64,000 nt of DNA from Fragilariopsis cylindrus CCMP1102 (GCA_900095095.1 FMBT01000495.1:1-64000); one strand, 5' to 3'; positions 1 to 12,162 are shown, counted from the stretch's first letter. Notes: generated by a model not told the origin, from the letters alone. Numbers and translations: made by a program.

Positions 1-1111
1 GTAATAGCAGAAGCAGGTGTTTGAGGTGTACCAGGAACTGTTGCAGTAGGGGAGGTAAAATGTTGTCTAAATGCATCAGATTGAAGTTTTCTCCATCCAA
101 AGAAGATGAGTAGTAGTAATATCCTTTGTAGCACTTGGTGCATCTCCAAAGCCTCTTGTTCGAATTTCTGATCCTTGTTGCAGTAGTGAATGAGTCAAAT
201 CGTTGATACATGGTCTCATATCCATTGCGTCCTGTCAGGATGATACTTGTTGTAGAGCCACTTGTAGATGTTGTATGCATTGTTAAGATTCATATTGAAA
301 AACCTAGATGCTAACTTGGGCGACCAACCATGCAGATGCGATTCAGTAGAGAGATCATACTTAGCTTCACTTCCATTCCCTTTATCAATCAAATGATATG
401 TTTGACAATACACCCACTGTTGCTCAGGGCAATCGACATCAGTGAAGTCCTTGTTCCTCCTGTGTGTTACTGGATCCCTCAGCTTTCTCTGAATTCCTCC
501 TCTTAGAAGATTAGGACCATGAAAGTTAGAAAGCGTCTTGACATAGTTGTTATCAGCCCAAATAGCATAGGTAATGGGCTTGTCCTTGTGTTGATACATA
601 ACTGATTGATGTGTACCAACCTTGATCCCTCTTGCAGCCACAGTTGCCTTACCAAGACTACCAGCACCAGTACGATTGGTTTGACAAGTACCCACCATGT
701 TGATTTTCCATTCTTCTCTTCCAACTTGACACATGGCATCACTCATGTAAGCAGAATCCATGACAACACAATGACCCTTATGCTTGAATGGATCAAGCAT
801 AAGGTCATAGAGAGAGATCATCTTGTATTTTCCATAAATCATTGATCTCTGGAATATCTTCATCGAATTGACCACCATAGACTCTAGCAAACAACTTGAA
901 TGTACTGAGAGGACCTGTAGTGATACAGACAGTATGAATAGTAGCTCCAGTTCGAATTGGTTTTGGTTCAGGTCCAATTGTCATGCAACTATGATACCAG
1001 CCCCCAACTCGACTCTCATCAGTGGTGATCCACTTGCCAAAGTTGACAATAGCTTGCCATCGCTTGTAAGAAGAAGAAGAAGAAGGAAGGTATGTGTTAG
1101 TAAGCGATTCG

Positions 1112-1146
<35 letters not shown>

Positions 1147-2694
1147 TATACAGTACATACCTTATTATACCCATCTTCCAATAGACCATGTTTCAATCGA
1201 TGCTTTGCAGTGCCTGGTGGTGCAACAACTTTTGGATCATCATATATGTCATCCCAATCACTACCACACTCTGGATCCCAATCGTCACTGTAGTGCAAGC
1301 ATGTAGTAAGATCCTCCAAACAAGCTTTAGTCATTGCCTCTCTAATCGATGGAACAGCATCCATTATCTCTCTTGTTGAAAATATCTGATCAATTGATCG
1401 ACCTCCATGGATCATTCTACATAAACAAGCTCCATAGAATCGAGCCACATGATCTCCAGTTATTACTTTATCTCCTTTGTAATACCTTGCTTGTAACCAT
1501 TTTCAAGAACTCGCTTTCTCATATAGTTTCTCATCCTTGCAGCCTGGAATTCAAATAGAGATTGATCATTATCATCACCAAACTTAGGACAGCACCATTG
1601 AAAAACCTTCTCAAACCTGATCTCTTTCCTTTCATCCATTAACATCTCCACCTCTTCATCAGTTATGTTAACAGTGAACTCTTCATCTCCTTCCCATTCA
1701 AGCGGCTCGATTGGACGTCCACCAGTATCACCATCTTCAATAACAACCTCATCCCATTCTTCCGGCTCGGTTCTAAGATATTTTTTTGTTTCTGTTTGTA
1801 TCTCATCATCACCATCTCGAATAGGTTGTTGTGTTAGTTGGAACTCGTTGTAAGTGGAGGAATCGTAGTCTGCATACTTATAGATAGCCTCATATGCCAT
1901 GAGGTAGAGAGCATCATCTTCTTAGTATCTAATAATAAATTCCAGCGTTGACTGATTTCACAATATGAATCAATAACACCATCATGTAGCCTATAGCCTT
2001 TGCAACCATCCCACCAGTAATCAGGGACCTTCATAGACAGTCCTACTAATGATTTGGCCCATTCGACACTGATTGGGCGTCTTTTAGGAGGCATTTTATT
2101 GCCATTGTAGTGTTAAAAAAAGTTGGTTGTTTTGGGGTGTGGTTTTGTAATAATTTGATAACACGGAAAACCGTGGCAAAGTGTACGAAAAGAGCTAGTG
2201 ACTAAATATTTGAAGCTAGTAGTTAGTTAGTATGAAAATTTGAAAATATTTAGTTGAAAAAAAGGATTTGTTAGTAAATTTTACTAGTTATTTTCCCAAA
2301 AGTTTACAAGACTGACCATTTGACTCATATTTTCGATGCGTTGATTGGCCTCTTTTTTTTAAAACTTGGTTCATTTTTCAAATTTTGAATCTTGGGTGTG
2401 AGTCACATAATAATATTGAACAAAAAGAGCGTTGCGCGGCACGTTTTTCCACTCTCTATATTTGAACACATGCTCTTCCAAATTTTATTTAGGACTGCAG
2501 CTGCCGGAGTAGTAACAGCCAAATACATAGTGACCGGGAGTTATTTCAACTTAATAAGAAAGCACGTGTCTTTGAACGGAGATGCACTGTGTCTCAATAG
2601 GGGGGTCTAAGTCCATTTTTTGAGGGAAATATGCCCCTACAAAAAATTGACCCCAAAAAGTGGCGCCAACCTTGGCGCCATAACAGGAATCCTG
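1..2694 (-). mobile_element. PiggyBac-like DNA transposon, copy 1 (runs off the left edge)
   Basis: The sequence matches, in reverse orientation, the transposon at 12129-16105 over the transposase and the 5' untranslated part. The outer end is at 2694 and is followed by TTAA (2695-2698), the target site typical of PiggyBac elements. The end is two adjacent palindromes: TAACAGGA-T-TCCTGTTA at the tip, then an 8-bp stem hairpin (TGGCGCCA on each arm) at 2661-2680. The other end lies beyond base 1. The right flank encodes a copia RNase H remnant, so this copy jumped into an older retroelement. High similarity to the second copy suggests recent activity, but the transposase is frameshifted. Confidence 0.85.
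216..2094 (-). pseudogene. PiggyBac-like transposase (DDE_Tnp_1_7), frameshifted
   Basis: The product would be the cut-and-paste transposase, acting in the nucleus on TTAA sites. It starts MPPKRRPISVEWAKS at 2094. The second copy in this window shows the expected order: an acidic N-terminal part, then MARFYGACLCRMIHGG, GKWITTDESRVGGWYH and VVMDSAYMSDAM, with acidic residues suiting a DDE/D catalytic core. Compared with the second copy this one has single-base shifts near 1921 (an A lost in the LLLDTK-ED region), near 1493 (a base lost after LENGYK) and near 838 (an extra base after EIND). The piece 1086-1173 is an intron holding a (CAA)n/(TTG)n run. The C-terminal Cys-rich part continues past the left edge. 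Confidence 0.8.
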
Positions 2695-2698
2695 TTAA
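2661..2698. repeat. PiggyBac copy 1 terminus: hairpin, tip palindrome, TTAA
   Basis: TGGCGCCA-ACCT-TGGCGCCA (2661-2680) adjoins TAACAGGA-A-TCCTGTTA (2681-2697), which overlaps the TTAA target at 2695-2698. The second copy has the same architecture with a different hairpin sequence that is still perfectly paired. Confidence 0.8.
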
Positions 2699-3235
2699 TA
2701 CACGCCTTGTTGTCTTCGTAGATGACTGTAGGCTGTAGGAGCCTGTGGTGGATATTTGAGATCAGTAAGGATGGATCAAAGGAACAGGATTACTTTAGCA
2801 GTCAAGACAGCGGCAAGTTTCGTAACTTTTTGTATCTTGGATCGGAATACAACGGTACCGCCAGCAAGGCAAATATCAAATCCTGTCGTAGAACAACGTT
2901 TACAGGGATCATGTCCATAAGCGGCATCTATATATGCGGTAAGTTCTGTTGGATCGTAGGCAGGAAAGCTGGGAAAATTGTCTGGAAGAGGAGGTGGTTC
3001 GTTCGTAAAATTGCCAGGGTCAAGTTCTTTATGAAATTTTGATTCAATGCAAGCCAATTGTAGGCTACCTAAAACATTAATAATGCAGCCTGCATCAAAA
3101 TGTTTTGAGTCGTGCATATTTAAAAAATATATATTTACGAAGCACGTTTTGACAGTCTCAGTTACGCTATGGCCTTTTTCCAGTCAGGAAAATGTGAATC
3201 GATTGAGTCAGATTAAGACCTCGTATTGAAGAACA
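2699..3235 (-). mobile_element. Ty1/copia retrotransposon fossil (RNase H part)
   Basis: Reading leftward the sequence encodes a copia-type RNase H region: YIDAAYGHDPCKRCSTTGF, then the GGTVVFRSKIQKVTKLA stretch, and further left YEDNKAC. That order is diagnostic of the pol C-terminus of Ty1/copia elements. Only this part is present and it is degraded. No LTR is recognisable here. The PiggyBac-like element at 1-2694 sits inside it, with its TTAA drawn from copia coding sequence, so the copia copy is older than the DNA transposon insertion. Confidence 0.7.
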
Positions 3236-3781
3236 ATAGGTTAAGATGTAAAAAAATTTAATACACGTCATAAAGCGCGCGACATAGCACACTACTTTAC
3301 GTCTTAACTCAACTTGTACAACTTCACTACTCAGCAAAACACCACAGCAAGCAAGCGGGAATCAAACAATCAATTAATGACATCCAATTTCGATGTTCTT
3401 CTTTCGCTTGGAAAACCGAATGACGAGGATTGGATAGTGAATGACACATCATGATGATGTTGTATGTTCAATAATGTGAGCACTTGAGATGAGCAAACAA
3501 TAAGTCGAATCGGAATCATCGAATCGAAAATAATGATTCAGAAACGGGATGTCAAACGCTAGGCATGCATTCTTACAACCATTGCCGCGAGTTGAGATGA
3601 AGAAAATCAATCTGTTTCTCATGATTACTCAATTGCATCAGACTGCTATTTCAAAAGAAAAAGTGTTACCGGGAAGAAATATTTTGAAGTTTCGTTTATA
3701 TCGATCATAATTCGCATCGAACATAATCCTCAACACACAACCAAATAAATCAAAAATATATATAAAGCCAGCAATATTATA
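3236..3781. other. Intergenic, no gene seen; upstream region of the B12D-like gene
   Basis: AT-rich sequence with no convincing coding frame. The last 60 bases before the ATG at 3782 are very A/T rich (tatatataaag at 3756-3768) and probably hold the promoter and short 5' UTR of the gene that follows. Confidence 0.4.
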
Positions 3782-4397
3782 ATGTTGAACGTTTCCGCAA
3801 TCACCTTATTATCCTTGAGCAAACGAACCGCTCGGTACGTAGTTGAACGTTTTGTGGTGGCATTTTTGTCTCTGCCTTCTTGTTTTTGTCGTACGATAAG
3901 TACTGGTACTCTCTCTATATATATACTCACCGTTATATGTAAATATTTTTTCTTATTTCTTATATTTGTACAGTCGCTGCTTTCGTAGTAGCACCTACAA
4001 CAACATAAACTTCATTGCTGCAGGTAGAAAACAGCAACCACAATCACAATTGATTGCGGTCGTTACTTGCCACACAAGAACTTTCGCTGCTACCAGTCAA
4101 CCTGTTCATCCTTTCATCCAGAAAACAACAGCAGATGAACTATCATCTAGTACACGAAGACGACGATATAATGAAAAAACGTGGTTTGCCGATTCGAGAT
4201 ATTATCCTCTCTTTTTCGTTATGGGCACCTCATTATTAGCAACTGCAGCACGTTTAATTTTTGGTTCGTTAAATGATGATGTGCAATCAGATCCAACGCG
4301 TCGTGGATCTGTTGTCCGATATCCTACTAAAAAAGAATTAGATATCATATTGTCTCAAGAGGGAGACGCAGCGGAAATAATACCGGACAGAGAATAA
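3782..4397 (+). CDS. Mitochondrial small membrane protein, B12D/NDUFA4-like (two exons)
   Basis: Exon 1 is 3782-3834 and exon 2 is 3974-4397, joined across a 139-bp intron (GTACGT...TTGTACAG); the split codon CG|T keeps the frame. The spliced protein is about 158 residues. The N-terminus (MLNVSAITLLSLSKRTARRC...) is rich in Ser, Arg and hydrophobics with no acids, as in mitochondrial presequences. A single membrane segment follows (YYPLFFVMGTSLLATAARLI), then NDDVQSDPTRRGS. Charge-W-x-YPLF, one helix, and a downstream ND/P/R segment resemble B12D/NDUFA4 (complex I/IV-associated) proteins. The family call is by motif only. The start is supported by the presequence that exon 1 creates. Confidence 0.6.
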
Positions 4398-5227
4398 GAG
4401 GAAGTGGTAGATACAGAGAACAAACAATAAATACAGGAAAAGAGGAGCAATAAATGAATAAAAGAAACACCACAGAAAAATGGAGGAGAAAAGTGAATAC
4501 CCAAAATACGTACGGTTTATTGCTACACTCTAGATAGCTACGATAGTAATAGACAGAGAAGTTGCAACTGATATAATGTAATTCTAATTGTTACTTTTGA
4601 TAGTGTTGGATCATACATTCCATGTCTTGCAAAATGTCTTCGTCGTATCTGCATTTTGGGAAGAAGAATATCCTTTTCATCTGTGTTATCATACAGTACG
4701 TTCCAAGTCTTAGCGCGTCAACCACTCAAGAAACAACGCTGTATAGGCGATCGTGTTCTGGGTCCGTTCTTCCGTACACTGTCTACTTACTTACTGCTCC
4801 GCTGTATAGATCATACCATCATATATTACTAGATACTCTGCTGGGTAAGATGGTGAAGCTCCAGGTGGATCGGGCAACGGTTGGACTGTTCATGTTCCTT
4901 CGTTGCCTGGCATCTGGAGCCTTGCACGATAGAATCAACATTACATTATATTCACGGGTAAACGTCTAAGACTGGTCAGCACCTGCATTGTTGTACATGT
5001 GGAAAGTACTGGAACGCACTATTTCTAGCTATGTGACCTACTCAAGATTCCTATGGATACTACGTGATATACATAGGAGGGTTGGCAGTTTAACAAAGCT
5101 GCTAGAGATAGATATAGTGATTACTGTGGGAATGCATTTTCAGATCGGATTTTGGGGGAACCCGAATTGCATGTTTACAGGAAGCGCGTTGCTCCTGCAC
5201 CCGCCACTAGATTGGGTTGCGACTGCC
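4398..5227. other. Intergenic, nothing convincing
   Basis: A 115-codon open frame (4622-4969, +) starts with a hydrophobic stretch but lacks recognisable motifs, has no start context and may be chance. The following 4988-5308 frame overlaps the copia fossil on the other strand. No RNA gene was recognised. Confidence 0.3.
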
Positions 5228-7330
5228 TTACAAGTCGATATTCAACTCTTTAAGTGCGTCCATCATCATTTTATCCGGCGACCCCACACAAAGATAACTA
5301 TCAGGTAACTGATTCATAAGTGCGTTTTCTTCTCGCGCATTTTCCGCATCAACGTCTTTATCATCTCCAGCACCATAAGTAGGATCAGTAATGTCCTTTC
5401 CATTACCATAATTAGTTTCTTCGTCGCTCGTCAAATTCCTGCCAAGCGCGTGCTTTAATTTTGAGTATGCTTCTTTTCGATGAGAGCGCGTCATCACGCA
5501 ACCCTTAAATAATTGATCAGCCATTTTCCTGTCTTTACCCGCGATTCTTCCTTTCAACACATTATCAAGAAAAGCTAATCTAGTTCCGAAATTCGTTTAT
5601 TGTTCATCTTGAAGTGGGATACCATCACAAATCGAATTTGGTATAGCCCAATCACTCTCACTTAGAGGCTCAATCGGTACCTTCAAATCTCCATTCTCAG
5701 GAATATCATCTGTGACTGTAAACTGTGGGAACGTTAAATGCATTTTTTCCTCACCTAGAAAGAAAGTATTTCCTTTCCCGTTTGAACCATGCCTTGTGCA
5801 TGAAAAGAGATCAACATCTAAATCAGGAACATGAAGATTGTCAACAAGGCGTACGACATGGCCATTGATCTTCACACGAGAATTACTGTATCCAAGAACA
5901 GGGATCTCTGAATGATCACCCATCAATACGAAAACATTATCACAGAGTACAAAGTCACCCTCAAAATCCATACAATTTTGGCGTATGTGTGAGGTTGCTC
6001 CACTATCAGGAATGATATGATCGAAGTTGAAAATATTGGTAGCTTTGCGTGCCACACCCATGTTGACTTTCACATTATGACAACCACATCGAGCGACACT
6101 AATACACTTACGAACGGTACCATCAGTGGTTACACGATCTAACGGACTAAGCATATTACTAACAACAGTTTGAAAGTAATCTAATGAACCGCTTGTATTA
6201 ACATTCTTAACTGCCGAAGCAGCATCTTCACTAGTAGAGACGTCAGAGAATCCAAATTGATCCTCTTTGGACTGTGCGAAACGACTCAATCCTCCTGTGA
6301 CGTGATGACCTGATCCAGCCGTCTTCGATTGGTCAACAGGGTTCTTCTTAATGGATTCATCCTTGTCCTTATCAGTAACTGCATCCTCACCACTAGCACC
6401 CACAACAGTGCCAGCTGTTTCTACTTCTTCACGAGCTTTCTTCTTCTTCACTTGACGTTCATTATATCCTTTGGTTTCGGCAGCAGTATAATACCCAGAA
6501 CTGTCGCTCTTCTTCACAAGACCTGCACTCGCACCCGTTACAGTATCTTTATCATCTTCTAATTTGACCTTGGAAGCCTGTTCCTTCTTCTTAGTATAAT
6601 CAGCAAGTCGTTGATCGGCTTCCTTTTTATATTTGACATTCAAACCCATGGACTTGATGAATGGACAATATGAGATGTGGTGACTCTTAGCATGACCTTT
6701 TGGTAGTCGACACAATGGACAATTAGTGGTCTTCATTACAGCGTCCGCTTCTTCTTGGGTTGAACAGCTACTGATCTTATCAAATGTACCACCATACATA
6801 CCGCTGGCAGCTCGAGCTTCACCCACTTGATGCGCCGAGAGATTAGTCACCTTACCCAAAAAGGAATTATCTTCCCACTTACGATAAAAAATGGACTATG
6901 CCACTTAAAACAACGATGTCTATGATGTCCTCCCTTGTTGATCTCTCTTCTTCATTAAAAATTCCTTCCTCACAGCTATTTCCATTTTTGTTGTTGTTGT
7001 TGTTGTTGTTGTTGTTGCTTTGATCAAATTTCATTTTTTACAGTAACAAGTCCCTGTAATTGTATTCCTTCTTCATTATTGTTGTCTTCTTCTGATAAAT
7101 TTCTCACAACAACATTCCCCATACTTACCACACTATCGTTATTTGAAGAAAAAGTGTTCTGTGTTGATTCGATTACAACATGGATACCCTCCCACGACGA
7201 GACTATAGTATCTTCTACTACTAGATCATTATCCAGTAACATACTTGGTGCGACGGTTTGTGTAGTAGTACTAGTAGTAGTAGTAGTAGTAGCATTGCCT
7301 TTTCTTGTTGCCGTTGGTGCCATGTAAAAA
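5228..7330 (-). mobile_element. Ty1/copia retrotransposon fossil (gag and protease part)
   Basis: Read leftward from 7323, the sequence has a low-complexity gag-like start (MAPTATRKGNA...), a long gag segment with a Cys/His cluster (CPLCRLPKGHAKSHHISYC), a charged Lys/Glu linker, and a retroviral-type aspartic protease with DSGATSHI followed by the LDNLHVPDL-like strand-loop typical of copia. A further polar segment covers 5228-5560. Integrase, reverse transcriptase and RNase H do not follow, and no LTR pair was found. It is therefore a partial, broken copy. The gag-protease frame is still long, which suggests moderate rather than great age. The RNase H piece at 2699-3235 has the same orientation but a host gene lies between, so they are probably separate fragments. 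Confidence 0.75.
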
Positions 7331-7649
7331 ATACCAGCAATGTTAAGCCTCTACTTTCACTAGCTTTGCCTACTAGCAGAAACTTCTCCTTGTATATGCA
7401 ATCAAATGATTCGTGCTATTAATCGTTGATCTAAATTGCAATGTTAAACTCCGACAAACAACCCAGCAAAAATAAATTCAGAAATATCATTGTTGCTATT
7501 GACGAGATGGTCTGTTTTGTTGGTAGAGCTATTATTTCTATTTTGGAACAAGGAAAGAGTGCTCTCTAAACAAACTGTAATAGTTCAATCAAATACAGAA
7601 TACAAACGTAATTCCAAGAACAAGTCCCAAGAGTACACAGAGTTCCTTG
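7331..7649. other. Flank of the copia fossil, no gene
   Basis: AT-rich sequence upstream of the gag start. It could be a leader or LTR remnant of the 5228-7330 fossil, but there is no second copy in the window to compare. Confidence 0.3.
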
Positions 7650-7868
7650 CAGAATAGAAGTCTTTAATCACAATCTTATTTGGACAATCCTACTTTAACA
7701 GAAATTATGAACGGCCCTGACTCTACTGGCTTCATGGCAGCAATGGACACTAATAATTTGAATTTGAATTACAAGAACGGGATGTCAAATGTTTCCACTG
7801 CCATTTATTTCCCCACACTTAAGGATAATCTTGTTAGACCATCCACCTTTTCAATTGATCTTTAATCC
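7650..7868 (+). mobile_element. Possible copia reverse-transcriptase-proximal scrap
   Basis: The short frame carries NPTLTEIMNGPDSTGFMAAMD, which resembles the segment just before the copia reverse transcriptase (NPTLxEAMxxPDxxxFxxAM). It is only about 60 codons, degraded, and in the opposite orientation to the other two copia fragments. Confidence is limited by length. Confidence 0.45.
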
Positions 7869-9728
7869 TCCTCTTTTATGCACCTCTTCCTGGCAATTCA
7901 AAATTGTTTGCCATCCATAATATACATCCTCATAGAATTTTCCCAAATGACAGTACAAATATCCATGTAGGTTTGATTCAATACATTCCCATTGTCATCA
8001 TGACAATGAGATAATTTTCCATTCAATCCTTAGTAATTCCGAAGAATTTTTCTTGTTGCGAGCTTATCACATATGGTCAAAAAAGCCCGCATACATCCAG
8101 AACTAGCCTAAGAGGTAAAGGACTGGTCAACAATAATGATATTACTATATGATATATTATGATGAAACAACAAGAAGAATTACTGCTGTGGAGGAGCTTA
8201 TCATGCACTTCCTACCTGTAAACTGTTGCATGTAAATCCAATAATATTGGTAGTACATTGACTGGCGGATCTACTCCTGGTACATATGGTTAAATGTTCC
8301 TTTCAACAAAACAGGATGAAACAGCAACAAGAATTGAAATTTTGTGCATTATAGATACATAATGACCAACTCATATGCATGCCAACCTAACCACACAGCA
8401 TGAAATAATGTTATATTACTACCACTATCTGGATGGACTTTTCTTGAATGAATGTTGATCCAAAGACAGGATAGGAGCAGTAAGAAGAGCATTTCCCCCC
8501 CTCCACCACCATCCCACCTCTCAACTACAAGCAAGCCAATCACCCACCACACCATTTTATAATAGTGCATGTTTTGTATTGCATATATACATGTGTTTTG
8601 ATTGTTGTGTCTCAGTTTGTTTGTTCTGTGTACCAATTTCTTACAACACAAAGAAATCACAGAAACTACATGACATCAACCACACACATGGCATAGGGGG
8701 GGAGGGGGGGATGAGAGTAGAGGTAGGACTATATATCTCATCAATCATAGTATATGACCATATTATGTGTTGTATATGTGGTTCTTTCAAAGCATTCCGC
8801 ATGAGATTTCCTCATGAATTCTTTGGTGAAGATCTTCTTATCCAATAAAAAGATATATAAAACAATATGCAAATACTGCATCCATTTTATCTTTGATGAA
8901 AAGTACAAGAATATAAAAAATCATGTGTGTTTACTACTGCATGAAATAGTTTCAGTAAAGAGATGGACCAGTGCTGCTAGTAATGAGGCATATCCACACA
9001 CACACACACACACACACAGCAACAGCTAGCCACATCCACACACAATCATAGTTGAAAGTGTACTAGTATTTTCAACCAGGTCGTTCTGTACCACGCCACG
9101 GCAACGGCAGCGCATGAGGCTCCTCCATGTGGAATATGTTTTCATGAAAGCATCATGCCGCATGATGCTGTTGTTTTTTATTAGCTTGTATCGCGCATAA
9201 TATCGTATTTATCGCGCATGATTATTATAGATGTTTTGAAGGGCAATATTATATTTATTTTTACATTCATGAGCGTCTCAACTATTGCTTATGTTCTGAA
9301 CTTATTTTATATGCCTCTTTAATAATTAATCGCATTACCGCGAACGACTTGGGCTTTTTTCAATTTCACGATTGTCTAGGGCCTCAGCGATGACGTTGGG
9401 CCAGTAAAGGATTTTGTGTTTGAAATGCAATAAATTCTCACCACACACCTACCTACTTTTTAATATTTTGCTAGCTAAAGTTACAGTAGCTTAGCTAGTA
9501 TTTCAGATCGATTCATTCCTACTGCTCGTGAAAGAGCACTTCACCATCTATTATCTCTATCCGCTCATCATACCGTACCTACTCACTCTGATTATAAATT
9601 CTTGTGTTAATAATTTGGATCTTCATTCATCATCGTCAACAAATAATTAATATTGTTATTATTGGTCGTTTACAAATCATTCATATTATAATCCAATCAA
9701 TCCGATCAAATCAAAACAAATCGCAATC
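7869..9728. other. Intergenic 1.9 kb with an (AC)n run and a promoter-like end
   Basis: No convincing coding sequence. A C-rich patch lies at 8496-8517 and a G-rich one at 8697-8710. A (CA)n microsatellite occupies about 8994-9018. The 150 bases before the gene at 9729 are rich in AATCAATC-type motifs and probably form its promoter and 5' UTR. Confidence 0.4.
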
Positions 9729-10502
9729 ATGAAACTTTATATTACATTAGCCATTGTATCAGCCGTCCTTACAGGAACTGTTTCCGCTGGAAAGACATCT
9801 GGATCGGCAGCACAACAACCAAAAAAGAAGAGACGTAACAGAAAGTTAGCATCATTTAAATCTAATGTTCTTGATGGTGCCTCAAATGGCCAAGGCCAAT
9901 TTTCTAAGGAATATTTTGCTATCACATTAGATTCTGATACAAATTTTTATGGTGGTGTTACGGCTCAAAGCGGAAGTAATAAAGGAAACCGCGGAACTTT
10001 AGGTACAGCATTTAGTACTAGTGCAAGTATTTATGGTACTAATGGCGAAATCGTCCTAAGAGAAACTGATCAACGTGCGGGTGGGTTAGAGGCAACCAAA
10101 ATTCCTGAACCGAATGCTAATTTTTTCCTACAGGGACAATGTAAATCAACTGCGGGCGATAGTAATAATAATGTTGCTATTGCGGCACATTCATGTCTAT
10201 ATGATTTATGTTTAGGTGGTGGTGGATTTTCTTGTATTAATTTATATTCTGGTACGCCATTCGTTTTCGCTCCACCAAGTAGTCTTCAAGGATTGCCAAC
10301 CGGTCTACCACCAATGTTTGATTTATTTATCTTAGGTGGTACTGGACAATTTTATCAAATTGAAGGAAGAGCTACTATTGAGACTCTTGCTGGCAGATCA
10401 GCATTCAATCAAGTCAATCAAGGAGCGGGCACTGAACAGATTGGAACTATCACACAATTAATTACGATTGAATCCAATTTTGAGTTACCACCTGCACCTT
10501 AA
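9729..10502 (+). CDS. Secreted protein, possibly dirigent/AOC-like barrel
   Basis: A 257-residue single-exon gene. Residues 1-20 (MKLYITLAIVSAVLTGTVSA) form a clear signal peptide with an Ala-x-Ala-like cleavage site. A basic patch follows (PKKKRRNRK, residues 31-39). The body is rich in Gly, Thr and beta-prone segments. FILGGTGQFYQIEGRATIET near residues 201-220 resembles the GGTGxfxxxxGxa signature of dirigent and allene-oxide-cyclase-like barrels; there are also Cys residues near 137, 151, 156 and 164 that could pair. The start is fixed by the signal peptide. Upstream is AT-rich with no competing ATG in frame. Family assignment is tentative; extracellular or endomembrane location is well supported. 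Confidence 0.75.
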   Translation: MKLYITLAIVSAVLTGTVSAGKTSGSAAQQPKKKRRNRKLASFKSNVLDGASNGQGQFSKEYFAITLDSDTNFYGGVTAQSGSNKGNRGTLGTAFSTSASIYGTNGEIVLRETDQRAGGLEATKIPEPNANFFLQGQCKSTAGDSNNNVAIAAHSCLYDLCLGGGGFSCINLYSGTPFVFAPPSSLQGLPTGLPPMFDLFILGGTGQFYQIEGRATIETLAGRSAFNQVNQGAGTEQIGTITQLITIESNFELPPAP

Positions 10503-12124
10503 AAAGGAAGACATGAATTGATATACGTCATGCACATTCTCTTTTCTCAACCTACCCACCTACTATCTACACGTACTCTTTAGTAAATCAAAATTTCAAG
10601 ATAAGAAATGAATTTGGATTTCGTACTTTACTTTACTCAAAACGAATATTGTGGTTTTCGAACGAAATTCATGTCGCTTCTGTCATTAGAAGAGATTCTG
10701 ATTTCAAATTAAATCAATCAATGACAACAAACCAAAACTTTATCTAAAACAAGCAAAAAACCTGGTATTAATTAACAAACTGACAGACTACAATTACTAC
10801 TATTATTACCCATACATATAATTATATTTCTATATTCATTTAACTTTAATGAATCATTATTACTTATAAAAAGAAATATTTAAGAATAACTAACTACTAA
10901 TCTAATTCATACCGCATAATGATATTATACTAAACCATAACATACTGCAATAAATATATTTCATTATGCAATTATTTGTTCTACCTCCCTATTATAGTCC
11001 TTCAACTATTTCTACTACTACTTATATATCTGTCTACAGCAATGACATGTTAGACCTCCTTTTAGAGAGCTGCTGTGTGATGTTATGTGATGTTATGTGA
11101 TATGTCATTCCTTTATTACCTTGTATTGCCTTGTATTACCTTGCCTTGCCTTGCATTGCATTGCATTGCTTGCACATAAAATTTGACGTGTTTTATATTA
11201 CTATGTATGACATGTAGTATGGTTGAATATGGCCATAATTTTATACAGTGTAATAGCAATCAATAATTGATGATCAGTAGTACAGACAGCCTCACCAAAA
11301 TTGAATAATGATTAATGAAATATAGAAATCCAACCAACACAGCGCACAACCAGCTGTTAAATTAAATTTGAAAACAGCAATTAGCTGCTGGCTAGTGTTT
11401 TTTGAATGATTGAACAAAGCTAGCTAGCTTATATGGGCAATAATACACACATCCCTCACTGATGCCCCTGCTGCTATTCAATACTACCTACCTACCTACC
11501 TACTGGTGACAAGGTCCAGTCCTCCTGAGTGGCATAACTAGTGACTTGCGGAATCATGACATTTTGAAAACTCACAGCAAACTCTATGGCAAGAGATAAT
11601 CAGTAACTCTTTGTGCAAGCTATATAGCCAATTCAATCCCAGTGAATAATTCCAGCAAACAAACCATCTGATCTTGATTCCAGCAAAGCATCTGATGGTC
11701 TAAAATGCACCCAATATCATGGAGTGTGTGGAATGAATGAAATAGCTGCTTTAACAACTACACATTTATGCAGTACTTGTACTTGTATCTTCTTTTGAAC
11801 AGCAACAACACCAATCAATGGACTTATAAATAACACAATGATATCAAGATAATAATAATGTTATAAATATCTAATTGAAATCCTTCAAAAACGCTCAGCC
11901 CATGGCTCAAGTACCGTTCTTGCGCAGCACTGCCAAAGCAGCTATACCACTTAATCTATGATTGATTTTATAACTCTGCCACTCTGTAGTTAATGATCAT
12001 CTCTGGGATCTGTCAGGATAACCCCCACCTAAAGGGGGGGGGGGAAACCATGATCAATGTTGGTATCTAGAAAACCCAATATTTATGTTGTTGCAACAGC
12101 ACTGATTGATAATGGATAGAGTTA
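10503..12124. other. Intergenic 1.6 kb, AT-rich, simple-sequence patches
   Basis: No coding frame. The sequence has short tandem runs (TGTGATGTTA near 11077-11100; CCTTG/GCATT runs near 11120-11170; CTAC runs near 11487-11503) and a G run at 12035-12044. It ends at the TTAA (12125-12128) where PiggyBac copy 2 is inserted. Confidence 0.4.
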
Positions 12125-12142
12125 TTAACAGGATTCCTGTTA

Positions 12143-12162
12143 TGGCTCGCCACCGCGAGCCA
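12143..12162. repeat. PiggyBac copy 2 subterminal hairpin
   Basis: TGGCTCGC and GCGAGCCA pair perfectly around a CACC loop. The four inner base pairs differ from copy 1 on both arms while pairing is kept. Confidence 0.8.

Noticed and set aside
4622-5308. Two adjacent open frames considered as a gene pair
   Set aside because: No motifs, poor start context, and the second overlaps the copia fossil on the other strand.
2699-7330. One single large copia element joining the RNase H and gag-protease pieces
   Set aside because: An intact host gene with its own intron lies between them and there is too little room for the missing parts; separate fragments are more likely.
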